A DNA stretch of 64,000 nt from Fontivita pretiosa (GTDB lineage: Bacteria; Planctomycetota; Phycisphaerae; Tepidisphaerales; Tepidisphaeraceae), in assembly GCF_050410795.1 (NCBI RefSeq), contig NZ_CP191258.1, positions 2,046,001 to 2,110,000 on the forward strand, in the 5' to 3' direction. Under the pieces are notes generated by a model. That model saw only the letters and a list, made by a program, of their open reading frames with translations. It made no database searches and had not been told where the DNA came from. Shown piece by piece: positions 1-8,519 of this stretch (its first letter is position 1; every line of letters begins with the position of its first letter). Both the position numbers and the translations under genes were made by a program.

Positions 1-100
1 AGCCGCAAAACGCCCTGGCCCCGCGCACTCCAACGGTCTGCGAGCGGCATTATAGTCCCATGCAATTATCTGGCAAATTGCGCAATTCGATCACAACCGC

Positions 101-316
101 TCAGTCGTCTCCGGAATTGTCGGGCGGTTGGCGCTGCGCTGGCGGCTCGTCAGGCAATGGCGGCGACTCATCCGGGTCGCAGACCGGGATCTGATACTTT
201 CCGCTCAGCCATCGGCCCAGATCGATCAGCCGGCAACGATCCGAGCAGAAGGGATAGGTCTTCGGCTTGTCCGGGCCTTCGTCGGCAACCGGTTTTTTGC
301 AGATCGGACAGCGCAT
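101..316 (-). CDS. yacG: YacG-like small zinc protein (DNA gyrase inhibitor family)
   Basis: A 71-residue protein that opens with MRCPICKKPV and continues with a second cysteine pair in YPFCSDRCRLIDLGRWL, the CxxC...CxxxC zinc-binding pattern and following helix of the YacG family (usual length about 60-70 aa). In Escherichia coli YacG binds gyrase and inhibits it; whether this homolog does so is not shown by the sequence. The tail is acidic and proline-rich. The start is the Met directly before RCPIC, because the frame upstream has no family-like sequence. It is the last gene of the minus-strand chaperone run, after the FmdB-type zinc ribbon gene. Confidence 0.8.
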   Translation of the reverse strand: MRCPICKKPVADEGPDKPKTYPFCSDRCRLIDLGRWLSGKYQIPVCDPDESPPLPDEPPAQRQPPDNSGDD

Positions 317-390
317 GGCATGGCTCTGCTGCAAAGATCGCGCAGCGTGGCGGTGAGCATCAGGCCCGTAGCGGCACTGTCGCGATGCGG

Positions 391-708
391 CTACGAGCCT
401 GACCTGGAGGATCTGCCTTTGGCCGCCGCGCCGGACGAGGAGGATTTCGGCGCCCCGCCGGAGGCTTTGCCGTCGGAGCCGGCTGCGCCGCCGCCGTCCG
501 CTTTGGCGGCGCTCTTGTAGCTCTCGGAGCGGTAGTCGGTGATGTAGAACCCGCTGCCCTTGAAGATCAGCCCCCCGCCGCCGCCAAGCAGACGCCGCAC
601 CCGGTTCTGCGCGCACGCCGGGCACTTGCGGATCGGCGCCGCAGTGATCGACTGAAACCTCTCGAACCCGTGTCCACACGCTTCGCACTTGTACTCGTAC
701 GTTGGCAT
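391..708 (-). CDS. FmdB-family zinc ribbon protein
   Basis: A 105-residue protein starting MPTYEYKCEACGHGFE, with CxxC pairs in CEACG and KCPAC, followed by GGGGGLIFKGSGFYITDYR and a low-complexity Ser/Gly/Ala tail. This is the CxxC_CxxC_SSSS regulatory zinc ribbon (FmdB/putative regulatory protein) family, whose biochemical role is poorly defined. I chose the Met at MPTYEYK rather than the Met four codons earlier because the family begins with that motif. It lies 48 nt downstream of grpE on the same strand and probably shares its transcript. Confidence 0.8.
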   Translation of the reverse strand: MPTYEYKCEACGHGFERFQSITAAPIRKCPACAQNRVRRLLGGGGGLIFKGSGFYITDYRSESYKSAAKADGGGAAGSDGKASGGAPKSSSSGAAAKGRSSRSGS

Positions 709-756
709 AGGCATCACCAATGAACCGCAAATCTCCGGCCAACAGGCCGGCTGACT

Positions 757-1353
757 TCAACTCTGCTTCTTGCTCACCACGACCTGCGCCGGGCGCAGCA
801 CGCGGTCATTGAGCATGTAGCCCTTCTGCAGCAACTGGATCACGGTCGGCGGCTGATCCTTGAATCGCTCGTCCTCCTGCTGCATCAGCGCCTGGTGCAG
901 CTCAGGATTGAACGGATCGCCCGGCTTGGGCGCGATCTCCCGTACCGCCTGGCTCTGAAGCACCGTCATCCATTGATCGTGCACGACCTGAAGCCCCTTG
1001 AGGATCGACGCCGCGTCGGTCTTCTGCGGGTCCACCGCCAGAGCACGCTCAAAGTTATCGATCACCGGCAGAAGCGCCTTGATCAGGCTGGCGTTGGCAT
1101 AGGCCATCCGCTGCTCCAGCTCCGCCTCCAGGCGCTTGCGTGCATTCTGATAATCGGCGGTGACGCGGGCCAGTCGGTTGTACAGGTCGTCGCGCTCGGC
1201 GCGGAGCCTGCTCAACTCGTCGGCCTGCTCCTGCTGTTGCGGCGGTTGCTGTGGCGGCTGTGACTGTGGCGGCGCGGCGGCAGTCTGGCCTACCTCGTTG
1301 GTGGCCACCTCCGCACCCGCGTCAAAGCGATCTTCTTCTGGAATAGTGCTCAT
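757..1353 (-). CDS. grpE: GrpE nucleotide exchange factor
   Basis: A 198-residue cytoplasmic GrpE, which releases ADP from DnaK. The N-terminus is acidic and glutamine-rich, residues about 45-95 form the long coiled-coil segment (SRLRAERDDLYNRLARV), and the C-terminal beta domain ends with the family signature VLRPAQVVVSK. FNPELHQALMQ is the usual pre-signature motif. It follows dnaJ on the same strand. No dnaK is present in the window, so its partner must be encoded elsewhere. Confidence 0.95.
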   Translation of the reverse strand: MSTIPEEDRFDAGAEVATNEVGQTAAAPPQSQPPQQPPQQQEQADELSRLRAERDDLYNRLARVTADYQNARKRLEAELEQRMAYANASLIKALLPVIDNFERALAVDPQKTDAASILKGLQVVHDQWMTVLQSQAVREIAPKPGDPFNPELHQALMQQEDERFKDQPPTVIQLLQKGYMLNDRVLRPAQVVVSKKQS

Positions 1354-1432
1354 GGCTCATTCTCGATCAAAACCTGAAGTTCCACATTCCAACTCACGGA
1401 TCGCAGTCGGCAGATCCGAGAGACTGCAAGCA

Positions 1433-2578
1433 CTAGTTTTCCCCCTTGAACACGTCCTTGAGCTTGTCCAGGAAGCTGCGCCGCTGTGGCAGCACATCGG
1501 TATCTTCTGTTTCGGCGAACTCCCGCAACAATTGCTTCTGCCGCTCCGTCAGCTTCCTGGGGATCTCCACCAGTATCTGTACAATCTGGTCGCCCGTTCG
1601 GTACGAGCGAATATCCGGCAGACCCTTGCCCTTGAGTTTGAAGACCTCCCCGTGCTGCGTGCCCGGGGGAATCTCCAGACGCTCGGTCCCCTTGAGCGTG
1701 GGGACCTCGATCTGCGCCCCCAGCGCCGCCTGTGTGAAGCTGATCGGCACCTGGCAGACGATGTCGTTGTTGTGGCGGCTGAAGATCGGGTGGGGGCGGA
1801 TGGTGATGTAGCAGTGCAGATCTCCCGGCGGCGCGCCGTTATCGCCCGGCTCGCCCTCGCCGGGGATGCGGATCGCCTGCCCCTCGTGTACGCCGGCCGG
1901 AATCTTCACCGTCACGACCCGTCTGCGCATCTGCCGTCCGGTTCCGCCGCACGAGCGGCAGTGGTCGCGGATGATCGAGCCTTTGCCCCGGCAATTCGGA
2001 CAGGTGGTGACCATCCGGAACATGCCGCCGAAGCCCTGCTGCGCCACGCGTCCCTGTCCGCCGCACTGCGGGCAGACGATGGGGCGCGTGCCGGGCTTGG
2101 CCCCCGAACCCTTGCATGCCTCGCAGATATCCTGCCTTTCAAACTCGATGGTTTTCTCGCAGCCGCTGGCGACTTCGCTGAGGCTCAGCTCCACCTGGGT
2201 CTCCAGGTCGAACCCGCGGTGCGCCCGCGTGCGGCGCCCACCCCGCGAGCCGAAACCGCCCACCCCAAACCCCCCGCCGAAAATCTCGTCGAACATCGAA
2301 AAGATGTCCGACACGTCCATGTGCGAAAAGTCGTGCTGCGCCGAGACGCCCTGATGCCCGAATCGGTCGTACCGCGCCCGCTTTTCCGGGTCGCTGAGCA
2401 CCTCATATGCCTCGGAGCATTCCTTGAATTTCGCCTCGGCCTCGGCCTTGGACTCCCCGTCGTTGCGGTCGGGGTGATACTTCATCGCCAGCCGGCGATA
2501 CGCGCGCTTGATCTCCTCGGCGTCGGCGTCGCGCGAAACGCCCAGAATCTCGTAATAATCTCGCTTGGTCGTGCCCAA
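1433..2578 (-). CDS. dnaJ: Chaperone protein DnaJ
   Basis: A full-length 381-residue DnaJ, Hsp40 co-chaperone of DnaK. The J domain (about 1-70) carries the HPD motif in KYHPDRND; a Gly/Phe-rich stretch (GGGFGVGGFG) follows; then four zinc CxxCxGxG repeats (CEACKGSG, CPQCGGQG, CPNCRGKG, CRSCGGTG); then the substrate-binding C-terminal domains. The start codon is TTG (2576-2578), with a GGGAG Shine-Dalgarno just upstream; no ATG or GTG lies close enough to give the conserved KRDYYEILGV start. It is preceded by a 269-nt spacer with a strong hairpin that separates it from groEL. Confidence 0.95.
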   Translation of the reverse strand: MGTTKRDYYEILGVSRDADAEEIKRAYRRLAMKYHPDRNDGESKAEAEAKFKECSEAYEVLSDPEKRARYDRFGHQGVSAQHDFSHMDVSDIFSMFDEIFGGGFGVGGFGSRGGRRTRAHRGFDLETQVELSLSEVASGCEKTIEFERQDICEACKGSGAKPGTRPIVCPQCGGQGRVAQQGFGGMFRMVTTCPNCRGKGSIIRDHCRSCGGTGRQMRRRVVTVKIPAGVHEGQAIRIPGEGEPGDNGAPPGDLHCYITIRPHPIFSRHNNDIVCQVPISFTQAALGAQIEVPTLKGTERLEIPPGTQHGEVFKLKGKGLPDIRSYRTGDQIVQILVEIPRKLTERQKQLLREFAETEDTDVLPQRRSFLDKLKDVFKGEN

Positions 2579-2769
2579 CGCTGCTCCCGTACTGTACCAG
2601 GCCGTTTAGTATCGGATCGAGCGGGCGGCTTTACCGTGTACTCGACCCGCAAGGTGGGGCAATGCCGCCCGCCTTGTCCGGTGCACACCTGGATTCTACG
2701 GAGTTTATCGCTCCGCGGTCTGCGGGTCACGCCACGATAGGCGCGGCGCAGACCCCCACGGACGATAGA

Positions 2770-2812
2770 CGATCCGAGGCACGGGGACCATGCCGTCCCC
2801 GTGCCTCGATCG
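2770..2812 (-). repeat. Strong palindrome between groEL and dnaJ
   Basis: A 14-bp perfect inverted repeat (2775-2788 with 2795-2808) around a 6-nt loop, extended outward by 4 more pairs with one bulged base. It lies in the 269-nt groEL-dnaJ spacer. There is no T-run on either side, so it does not look like a classical intrinsic terminator; an RNA-processing or stabilising hairpin in the minus-strand message is possible. Confidence 0.75.
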
Positions 2813-2847
2813 CCGGACGCGTGCCGCAAACAGCGCCTGACCGTTGA

Positions 2848-4482
2848 TCACACCACCGCGCCGGCCACCGGCTCGACCTTTTCTCCCTTCTTTTTCGGCT
2901 CTTTCAGCTCCGTCACCAGCACGTCGGTGGTCAGCGCCAGCCCGATCGCACTGGCGGCGTTCAGCAGCGCGGTCCGCGCCACCTTCGTCGGGTCGATGAT
3001 CCCGGCCTTGAACATGTCCACGAATTCGACGGTGGCGGCGTTGAAGCCCCAGGCCGGGTTCTTGTTTTCCAGAATCCTGGCGACGACAACTTCTCCATCC
3101 TCGCCGGCGTTGTTGGCAATTTGCCGTGCGGGGGCCTTCAGCGCCTCGGCGACGATGTCGAAGCCGATTTTCTCATCGCCCCTGGCCTGGCGTTTGGCGT
3201 TTTCGACCGCCTCGATGGCGCGGAGGAACGCCACCCCGCCACCGGGCACGATCCCTTCTTCCGCCGCCGCCTTGGTCGCGTGCAGCGCGTCCTCGATCAG
3301 GTCCTTGCGTTCCTTCATCTCCGTTTCGGTCGCGGCGCCGACTTTGATCACCGCCACGCCGCCGGTCAGCTTGGCCAGACGCTCCTGGAGCTTCTCGCGG
3401 TCATAATCGCTGGTGGTCTTCTCGATCTGAAGGCGAATCTGCTCGGCGCGGGCCTCGATGTCCTTCTTCTTGCCACCACCCTCGACGATCAGCGTCTTGT
3501 CCTTGTCCACCACGACGCGCTTGGCCGTCCCAAGGTCGTCCAGCTCGACGTGCTCCAGCTTCAGACCCAGGTCTTCGGAGATGAACTTGCCGCCGGTGAT
3601 CACGGCCAGGTCGCCCATGATCGCCTTGCGCCGGTCGCCGAACCCCGGCGCCTTGACGGCGCAGACGCTCAGCACTCCGCGCAGCTTGTTGACCACCAGC
3701 GTCGCCAGCGCCTCGGCCTCGACATCCTCGGCGACGATCAGCAGCGGTCGTCCGGCGGTGACGACCTTGTTCAGCAGCGGCAGCAGCTCCGTCAGATTGC
3801 TGATCTTCTTCTCATGAAGCAGGATGTAGGCGTTTTCCAGCACCGCCTCCATCGTCGTCGGGTTGGTCATGAAGTAGGGGCTGAGATACCCCTTGTCGAA
3901 CTGCATCCCTTCGGTGTACTCCAGCGTCGATTCCAGCCCCTTGCCTTCATCGACGGTGATGACCCCTTCCTTGCCCACCTTTTCCATCGCGTCGGCCATG
4001 AGCTGTCCGATGTGCTCATCGCCGTTGGCGCTGATGGTGGCCACACGCTTGTAGTCCTCGTGGCCCTTGACTTTCTTGGACTGGGAAGCGATGGCGTCGG
4101 CGGCGATGTCGGCGGCCCGCAGGATCCCCCGCTGCACCAGCACCGGGTTGACTCCCGCCGTCACGTACTTCAGGCCCTCGCTGTAGATCGCTTCGGCCAG
4201 CGTAACCGCAGTGGTGGTTCCGTCGCCCGCCACGTCACCGGTCTTGCTGGCCACCATGTTGATCAGCTTGGCGCCCATGTTCTCGAAGGGCTGGGGCAGC
4301 TCGATCTCCTTGGAGACCGTCACGCCGTCCTTCGTAATCCGCGGGCTGCCGTACGACTTCTGGAGCACGACGTTGCGCCCCCGCGGACCCAGCGTCGCCT
4401 TTACCGCCCGCGCCAGCTTCGACAACCCCGCGCCGATCTCGGCCCGCGCGTCAACGCCGAATTTCATCTGTTTGGCTGCCAT
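2848..4482 (-). CDS. groEL: Chaperonin GroEL, paralog without GGM tail
   Basis: A 544-residue group I chaperonin with the conserved ATPase loop GDGTTT at residues 86-91, the ATLGPRGRN stretch at 29-37 and the VVNKLRGVLSVCAVKAPGFG apical segment. Unlike the neighbouring copy it ends in EKVEPVAGAVV instead of a Gly-Gly-Met tail, which suggests a specialised paralog. An in-frame ATG is preceded by a GGAG Shine-Dalgarno. It lies downstream of groES and upstream of dnaJ on the same strand. The two groEL genes flank groES, so both may use the same co-chaperonin. Confidence 0.95.
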   Translation of the reverse strand: MAAKQMKFGVDARAEIGAGLSKLARAVKATLGPRGRNVVLQKSYGSPRITKDGVTVSKEIELPQPFENMGAKLINMVASKTGDVAGDGTTTAVTLAEAIYSEGLKYVTAGVNPVLVQRGILRAADIAADAIASQSKKVKGHEDYKRVATISANGDEHIGQLMADAMEKVGKEGVITVDEGKGLESTLEYTEGMQFDKGYLSPYFMTNPTTMEAVLENAYILLHEKKISNLTELLPLLNKVVTAGRPLLIVAEDVEAEALATLVVNKLRGVLSVCAVKAPGFGDRRKAIMGDLAVITGGKFISEDLGLKLEHVELDDLGTAKRVVVDKDKTLIVEGGGKKKDIEARAEQIRLQIEKTTSDYDREKLQERLAKLTGGVAVIKVGAATETEMKERKDLIEDALHATKAAAEEGIVPGGGVAFLRAIEAVENAKRQARGDEKIGFDIVAEALKAPARQIANNAGEDGEVVVARILENKNPAWGFNAATVEFVDMFKAGIIDPTKVARTALLNAASAIGLALTTDVLVTELKEPKKKGEKVEPVAGAVV

Positions 4483-4522
4483 GTGTTTTTCTCCGTTGTT
4501 TCTTCATGTTTTCATGTTCCAC

Positions 4523-4562
4523 GTTTCATGTCTTCGCTGCCTGAAACATGAAGACATGAAAC
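4523..4562 (-). repeat. Inverted repeat in groES-groEL spacer (CATGAA-type leader repeat)
   Basis: 13-nt arms (4523-4535 and 4550-4562) are exact reverse complements around a 14-nt loop. The whole stretch 4502-4566 is built from reiterated GAAACATGAAGACATGA-like units. It lies in the 98-nt gap between groES and groEL on the coding strand, upstream of the groEL Shine-Dalgarno. Confidence 0.75.
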
Positions 4563-4580
4563 ATGAAGACAGACCCACCG

Positions 4581-4868
4581 CTACTCCAGCACTCCCAGCA
4601 GGTCCGACTCGCGGAGGATCACGTACTTCTCGCCGTCGATCTCCACGTCCGTGCCCGAGTATTTGCCGAAAACAACCGTGTCACCCTCGCGCACGGAAAG
4701 CTCCATCCGCCTGCCCTTCTCATCCAGTTTGCCCGGACCGACGGCAATCACCTTGCCCTTGGTGGGCTTCTCCTTGGCCGTATCCGGCAACACGATCCCG
4801 CTGGGGGTCTTTTCTTCCGCTTCCGACGGCTTGACGATCACACGATCTGCAAGGGGTCGAAGTTTCAT
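4581..4868 (-). CDS. groES: Co-chaperonin GroES
   Basis: A 95-residue GroES, starting MKLRPLADRVIVKP and containing the mobile loop region (EEKTPSGIVLPDTAKEKP) and the end motif YVILRESDLLGVLE. It caps the GroEL ring. The start is the Met before KLRPLADRV, with AAAGGA upstream; the longer frame upstream has no family-like sequence. It sits between two groEL genes, an order different from the common groES-groEL. Confidence 0.95.
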   Translation of the reverse strand: MKLRPLADRVIVKPSEAEEKTPSGIVLPDTAKEKPTKGKVIAVGPGKLDEKGRRMELSVREGDTVVFGKYSGTDVEIDGEKYVILRESDLLGVLE

Positions 4869-5073
4869 GGCTTTGATCCTTTGCGCGACTCGCGCCACGG
4901 GCCGGCGGCTCGTGCCTTCACCACTCACCGCACACCCGCCGGTTGCCCGCTCGACGTCGCCGCAGTCCTAACGTTGAAGTCTCTTTTCGATCGTCGCTTC
5001 CTCGCGCAGGCGTTTGCACGCCTGGTCCTGTTTCTGCCGCCGCCACGTTCACTCTGTGCGAGGCGGCGTGCGG

Positions 5074-6729
5074 TCACATCATGTCATCCATCCCGCCCAT
5101 GCCTTCCATGCCGTGGCCGCCAGGCGTCTCGGACTTTTCCTTGGGCTTCTCGACGACGATACAGTCGGTGGTCAGCAGCAGGATCGCGACCTCGGCGGCG
5201 TTCTGCAACGCGATTCGCTCCACCTTGGTCGGGGTGATGATCCCGGCCTTGACCACGTCCACAAACTCGCCGGTCAGGGCATTCCAGCCCATGTTGCCTT
5301 CAGATTCCATGACGCGGCGGACCACCACCGAGCCGCTGGTGCCGGCGTTTTCGGCGATCTGCTTCAGCGGGGCGGTCAGGGCGCCGCGGACGATCTTCAC
5401 GCCCATCGCTTCGTCGCCTTCCAGGCCGAGGTTCTTGCCGTGATTCAGCGCCTTCATGGCACGGATCAGCGCCACGCCGCCGCCGGGCACCACGCCCTCT
5501 TCCACCGCCGCGCGGGTCGCGTGCAACGCATCTTCGATGCGCGCCTTTTTCTCCTTCAGTTCCGCCTCGGTCGCCGCGCCGACGTTGATCTGCGCCACGC
5601 CCCCCGCCAGCTTGGCCAGACGCTCCTGGAGTTTCTCCCGGTCGTAGTCGGAGGTGGTGGTCTCGATCTCCCGGCGAATCTGTTCGATCCGGCCCTGAAT
5701 TGCCTTGGTGTCGCCGGCGCCTTCGATGATCGTCGTGTTGTCGTTGTCAACGCGGACGAGCTTGGCCTGGCCAAGATCGCTGATCTCGACCTTGTCCAGT
5801 TCGATGCCCAGGTCCTTCATGATCGCGCGTCCGCCGGTCAGGATCGCGATGTCTTCCAGCATGGCCTTGCGTCGGTCGCCGTATCCGGGCGCCTTGACCG
5901 CGCAGACGCTCAGCACGCCGCGCAGCTTGTTGACCACCAGCGTCGCCAGCGCCTCACCCTCGACGTCCTCGGCGATGATCAGCAGCGGGCGTTTGGCCTT
6001 CTGGATCTTCTCCAGCAGCGGGATCAGCTTGGTGGCGGAGCTGATCTTGTCCTCGTAGACAAGGATGAATGCCTTCTCCAGCTCGCACTCCATCTCGTCA
6101 GGGTTGGTGATGAAGTTGGGTGAGAGGTACCCGCGATCAAACTGCATCCCCTCGACCACCGTGACCTCGGTCTGAAGGCCCTTGCCCTCCTCCACGGTAA
6201 TCACCCCGTCCTTGCCGACCTTCATGAACGCGTCGGCCATGATGTTGCCGATCTCGCGGTCGTTGTTGGCGGAGATCGACGCGACGTTGGCGATGTCGTC
6301 CTTTTTGGACACATCGATGGGCTTGGACTGTTTTTTGAGCGATTCGACGACGGCGTCGACGGCCCGGCGGATGCCCCTGGCCAGCGCCATCGCGTCGGTG
6401 CCGGCGCTGAGCGCCCGATAGCCTTCCCTGAAGATCGCTTCCGCCAGCACCGTCGCGGTCGTCGTGCCGTCGCCAGCGATGTCGGAGGTCTTGCTGGCTG
6501 CTTCCCGAACCAGCTTGGCGCCGATGTTCTCAAACTTGTCTTTCAGCTCGATTTCCTCGGCGACGGTGACACCGTCCTTGGTGATCGTCGGAGCGCCCCA
6601 CCCTTTGTCGATAACCGCATTGCGACCCCGCGGACCCAGCGTTGCCTTCACCGCGCGCGACAACTTGGAAACCCCCTCCAGCAGCGACTTGCGCGCCTCG
6701 ACATCAAACGACAGCATCTTGGCGGCCAT
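5074..6729 (-). CDS. groEL: Chaperonin GroEL, canonical paralog with GGM tail
   Basis: A 551-residue group I chaperonin with the GDGTTT ATPase motif and a C-terminal GGHGMEGMGGMDDMM tail, the flexible tail typical of housekeeping GroEL. It is the first gene of the minus-strand chaperone run, with an AGGAG Shine-Dalgarno about 9 nt before the ATG. No CIRCE element (TTAGCACTC-N9-GAGTGCTAA) is seen upstream, and no hrcA lies in the window. It and the downstream groEL differ at many positions, so this is an old duplication rather than a recent one. Confidence 0.95.
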   Translation of the reverse strand: MAAKMLSFDVEARKSLLEGVSKLSRAVKATLGPRGRNAVIDKGWGAPTITKDGVTVAEEIELKDKFENIGAKLVREAASKTSDIAGDGTTTATVLAEAIFREGYRALSAGTDAMALARGIRRAVDAVVESLKKQSKPIDVSKKDDIANVASISANNDREIGNIMADAFMKVGKDGVITVEEGKGLQTEVTVVEGMQFDRGYLSPNFITNPDEMECELEKAFILVYEDKISSATKLIPLLEKIQKAKRPLLIIAEDVEGEALATLVVNKLRGVLSVCAVKAPGYGDRRKAMLEDIAILTGGRAIMKDLGIELDKVEISDLGQAKLVRVDNDNTTIIEGAGDTKAIQGRIEQIRREIETTTSDYDREKLQERLAKLAGGVAQINVGAATEAELKEKKARIEDALHATRAAVEEGVVPGGGVALIRAMKALNHGKNLGLEGDEAMGVKIVRGALTAPLKQIAENAGTSGSVVVRRVMESEGNMGWNALTGEFVDVVKAGIITPTKVERIALQNAAEVAILLLTTDCIVVEKPKEKSETPGGHGMEGMGGMDDMM

Positions 6730-7104
6730 GTGTTCGGTCTCCTGTTCTGTGCAGTGCTCTGTGTGTGGTCTATCTGTGGTCTGTTGCCAACTGGCCAGTA
6801 AGAACGCACGAACCTGCGTCGGCTGGCGTCAGTCACCTGTACGTCGTCCGGCCTCGTGCGCGAACGCCGAGAGCGGCAGACCCTTATCAAACTCAATGCC
6901 GCTGTGGCGGCGAGGGAATCCTGATCGCAAATACTTGAATATAAACATTTTGCAACCAGTCGCGGGGCGAGTGACGCGCCCGCTCCAACTGTCACGCTGG
7001 CAGGCCAGCATCCGCGACCCTACCGCCGGTTGCCATTCTGGCAGGACATCCCCGCCGTCTCGCATCGGTCGCGATACATAGCACATCGCCAGCCAATCGC
7101 CGCC
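6730..7104. other. Intergenic region upstream of groEL and downstream of dapL
   Basis: 375 nt without a gene I can support. On the minus strand it holds a CCACAGATAGACCACACACA-like repetitive leader (about 6740-6790) next to the groEL start, an AT-rich island at 6928-6955 that could supply a promoter, and a small hairpin (GCTGG/CCAGC, near 6999-7012). No CIRCE operator was found. Confidence 0.5.
6928..6955 (-). promoter_or_regulatory. Weak promoter candidate for the chaperone run
   Basis: On the minus strand TTGCAA (6950-6955) and TATTTG (6928-6933) are spaced by 16 nt in the only AT-rich stretch upstream of groEL. The match to a sigma70-type promoter is poor, and the leader would be about 190 nt long. 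Confidence 0.25.
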
Positions 7105-8337
7105 TCAATGCCGCAACTGGGAGATCCGCTGCATCGCCTGCTCGACATTCTCCCGGCTGTTGAAGGCGCTGAAGCGGACGTAGCCTTCGCCACAAAGCCC
7201 AAAGCCACTGCCCGGCGTGCAGACCACATGCGCCTGGTTCAGCAGCCGGTCGAAGAACTGCCAGCTCGACTGGCCATCGGGGGTCTTGACCCACACGTAC
7301 GGCGCGTTCTCTCCGCCGAACACACTCATCCCCAGCGCCGAAAGCTTCTGGCGGATGATGCGGGCGTTGGTCATGTAAAAGTCGATCAGGGCGCGGACCT
7401 GTTGTTTTCCCTGCGCGGAATAAACCGCTTCACAGCCTCGCTGAACGATGTAGCCGACGCCGTTGAACTTGGTCGTGTGCCTGCGCATCCACAGTCGATG
7501 CAAATCCACCGCTTGTCCATCGCGCGTCTTTCCCATCAGCGACCTGGGCACGACGGTGAACGCAGCTCGCACGCCGGTGAACCCGGCGGTCTTGCTGAAG
7601 CTGCGGAATTCGATCGCCACCTCGCGCGCACCGGGGATCTCGTAGATCGAGTGCGGAAGTTGCGGATCGGAAATGTAGGCCTCGTAGGCCGCATCGAACA
7701 GAATGATCGACCCGTTCTTGTGCGCGTACTGGACAAACTGCGTCAGGCTCTGGCGTGACAAAACCGTGCCGGTGGGATTGTTCGGCGAGCAAAGGTAGAT
7801 CACATCCACCTTCTGTCGCGGCAGATCGGGCACAAAGCCGTTCTCCGCCGTTGCGCGAAGGTAGACCAGCCCGGAATACTCCCCGCGTTCGTCGGCCGGG
7901 CCCGTGTTGCCCTGCATGACGTTGGTGTCCACGTAGACGGGATAGACCGGATCGGTGACGGCGATGGTATTGCCGGCGCCCAGGATATCCAGGATGTTGC
8001 CGCAGTCGCACTTGGAGCCGTCGGAAACAAAGATCTCGTCTGGGGAGACATCGCACCCGCGGCTGCGGTAGTCATTGGCGGCGATCGCTTCGCGAAGGAA
8101 CTCATACCCCTGTTCCGGACCGTATCCGCGAAAGGTTTCGCGGCGAGCCATCTCGTCCAGGGCCTTGTGCATCGCCTGCACGACCGCCTGCGGCAGCGGT
8201 TCGGTCACGTCGCCGATGCCCATGCGGATGATCCGCGCCGACGGGTTGGATTGCTGAAACGCCGCGACTCGTCGCCCGATCTCCGGAAAAAGGTATCCGG
8301 CCTTGAGTTTGAGGTAGTTCTCATTGATGTACGCCAT
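7105..8337 (-). CDS. dapL: LL-diaminopimelate aminotransferase
   Basis: A 410-residue fold-type I PLP aminotransferase that converts tetrahydrodipicolinate to LL-diaminopimelate in one step for lysine and peptidoglycan synthesis. Family signs: start MAYINENYLKLKAGYLFPEI, LCSPNNPTGTV, FDAAYEAYISD, and the PLP lysine in RSFSKTAGFTG at about residue 249. The length matches DapL (about 410). I chose the Met at AYINENY; the 15 residues upstream are not family-like and there is no clear Shine-Dalgarno. It is divergent from the transaldolase gene. Confidence 0.93.
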   Translation of the reverse strand: MAYINENYLKLKAGYLFPEIGRRVAAFQQSNPSARIIRMGIGDVTEPLPQAVVQAMHKALDEMARRETFRGYGPEQGYEFLREAIAANDYRSRGCDVSPDEIFVSDGSKCDCGNILDILGAGNTIAVTDPVYPVYVDTNVMQGNTGPADERGEYSGLVYLRATAENGFVPDLPRQKVDVIYLCSPNNPTGTVLSRQSLTQFVQYAHKNGSIILFDAAYEAYISDPQLPHSIYEIPGAREVAIEFRSFSKTAGFTGVRAAFTVVPRSLMGKTRDGQAVDLHRLWMRRHTTKFNGVGYIVQRGCEAVYSAQGKQQVRALIDFYMTNARIIRQKLSALGMSVFGGENAPYVWVKTPDGQSSWQFFDRLLNQAHVVCTPGSGFGLCGEGYVRFSAFNSRENVEQAMQRISQLRH

Positions 8338-8519
8338 GGGGCCGGATTGTAGACCAATCCAACCGGCAGTCCATCGGCCCACCCGATGAACTAATCACTT
8401 GCGGGGTTTAATGGAATTGTTCTGATGACCTGATCCGCTGTTGGCCGTAAGATCGAATAACCCTGCAACGAAGCAAGGGAAACCGACTCTCATCGGCAGA
8501 CAATGGAAAGGAACGCCTC

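Noticed and set aside
3121..4551. Long open frame on the plus strand opposite groEL (and a similar one at 5014-6123)
   Set aside because: It is the mirror frame of a highly conserved GC-rich gene; the translation is rich in His, Arg and Gln with no family-like motif.
6730..7104. CIRCE operator for the chaperone run
   Set aside because: No TTAGCACTC-N9-GAGTGCTAA or close variant was found.
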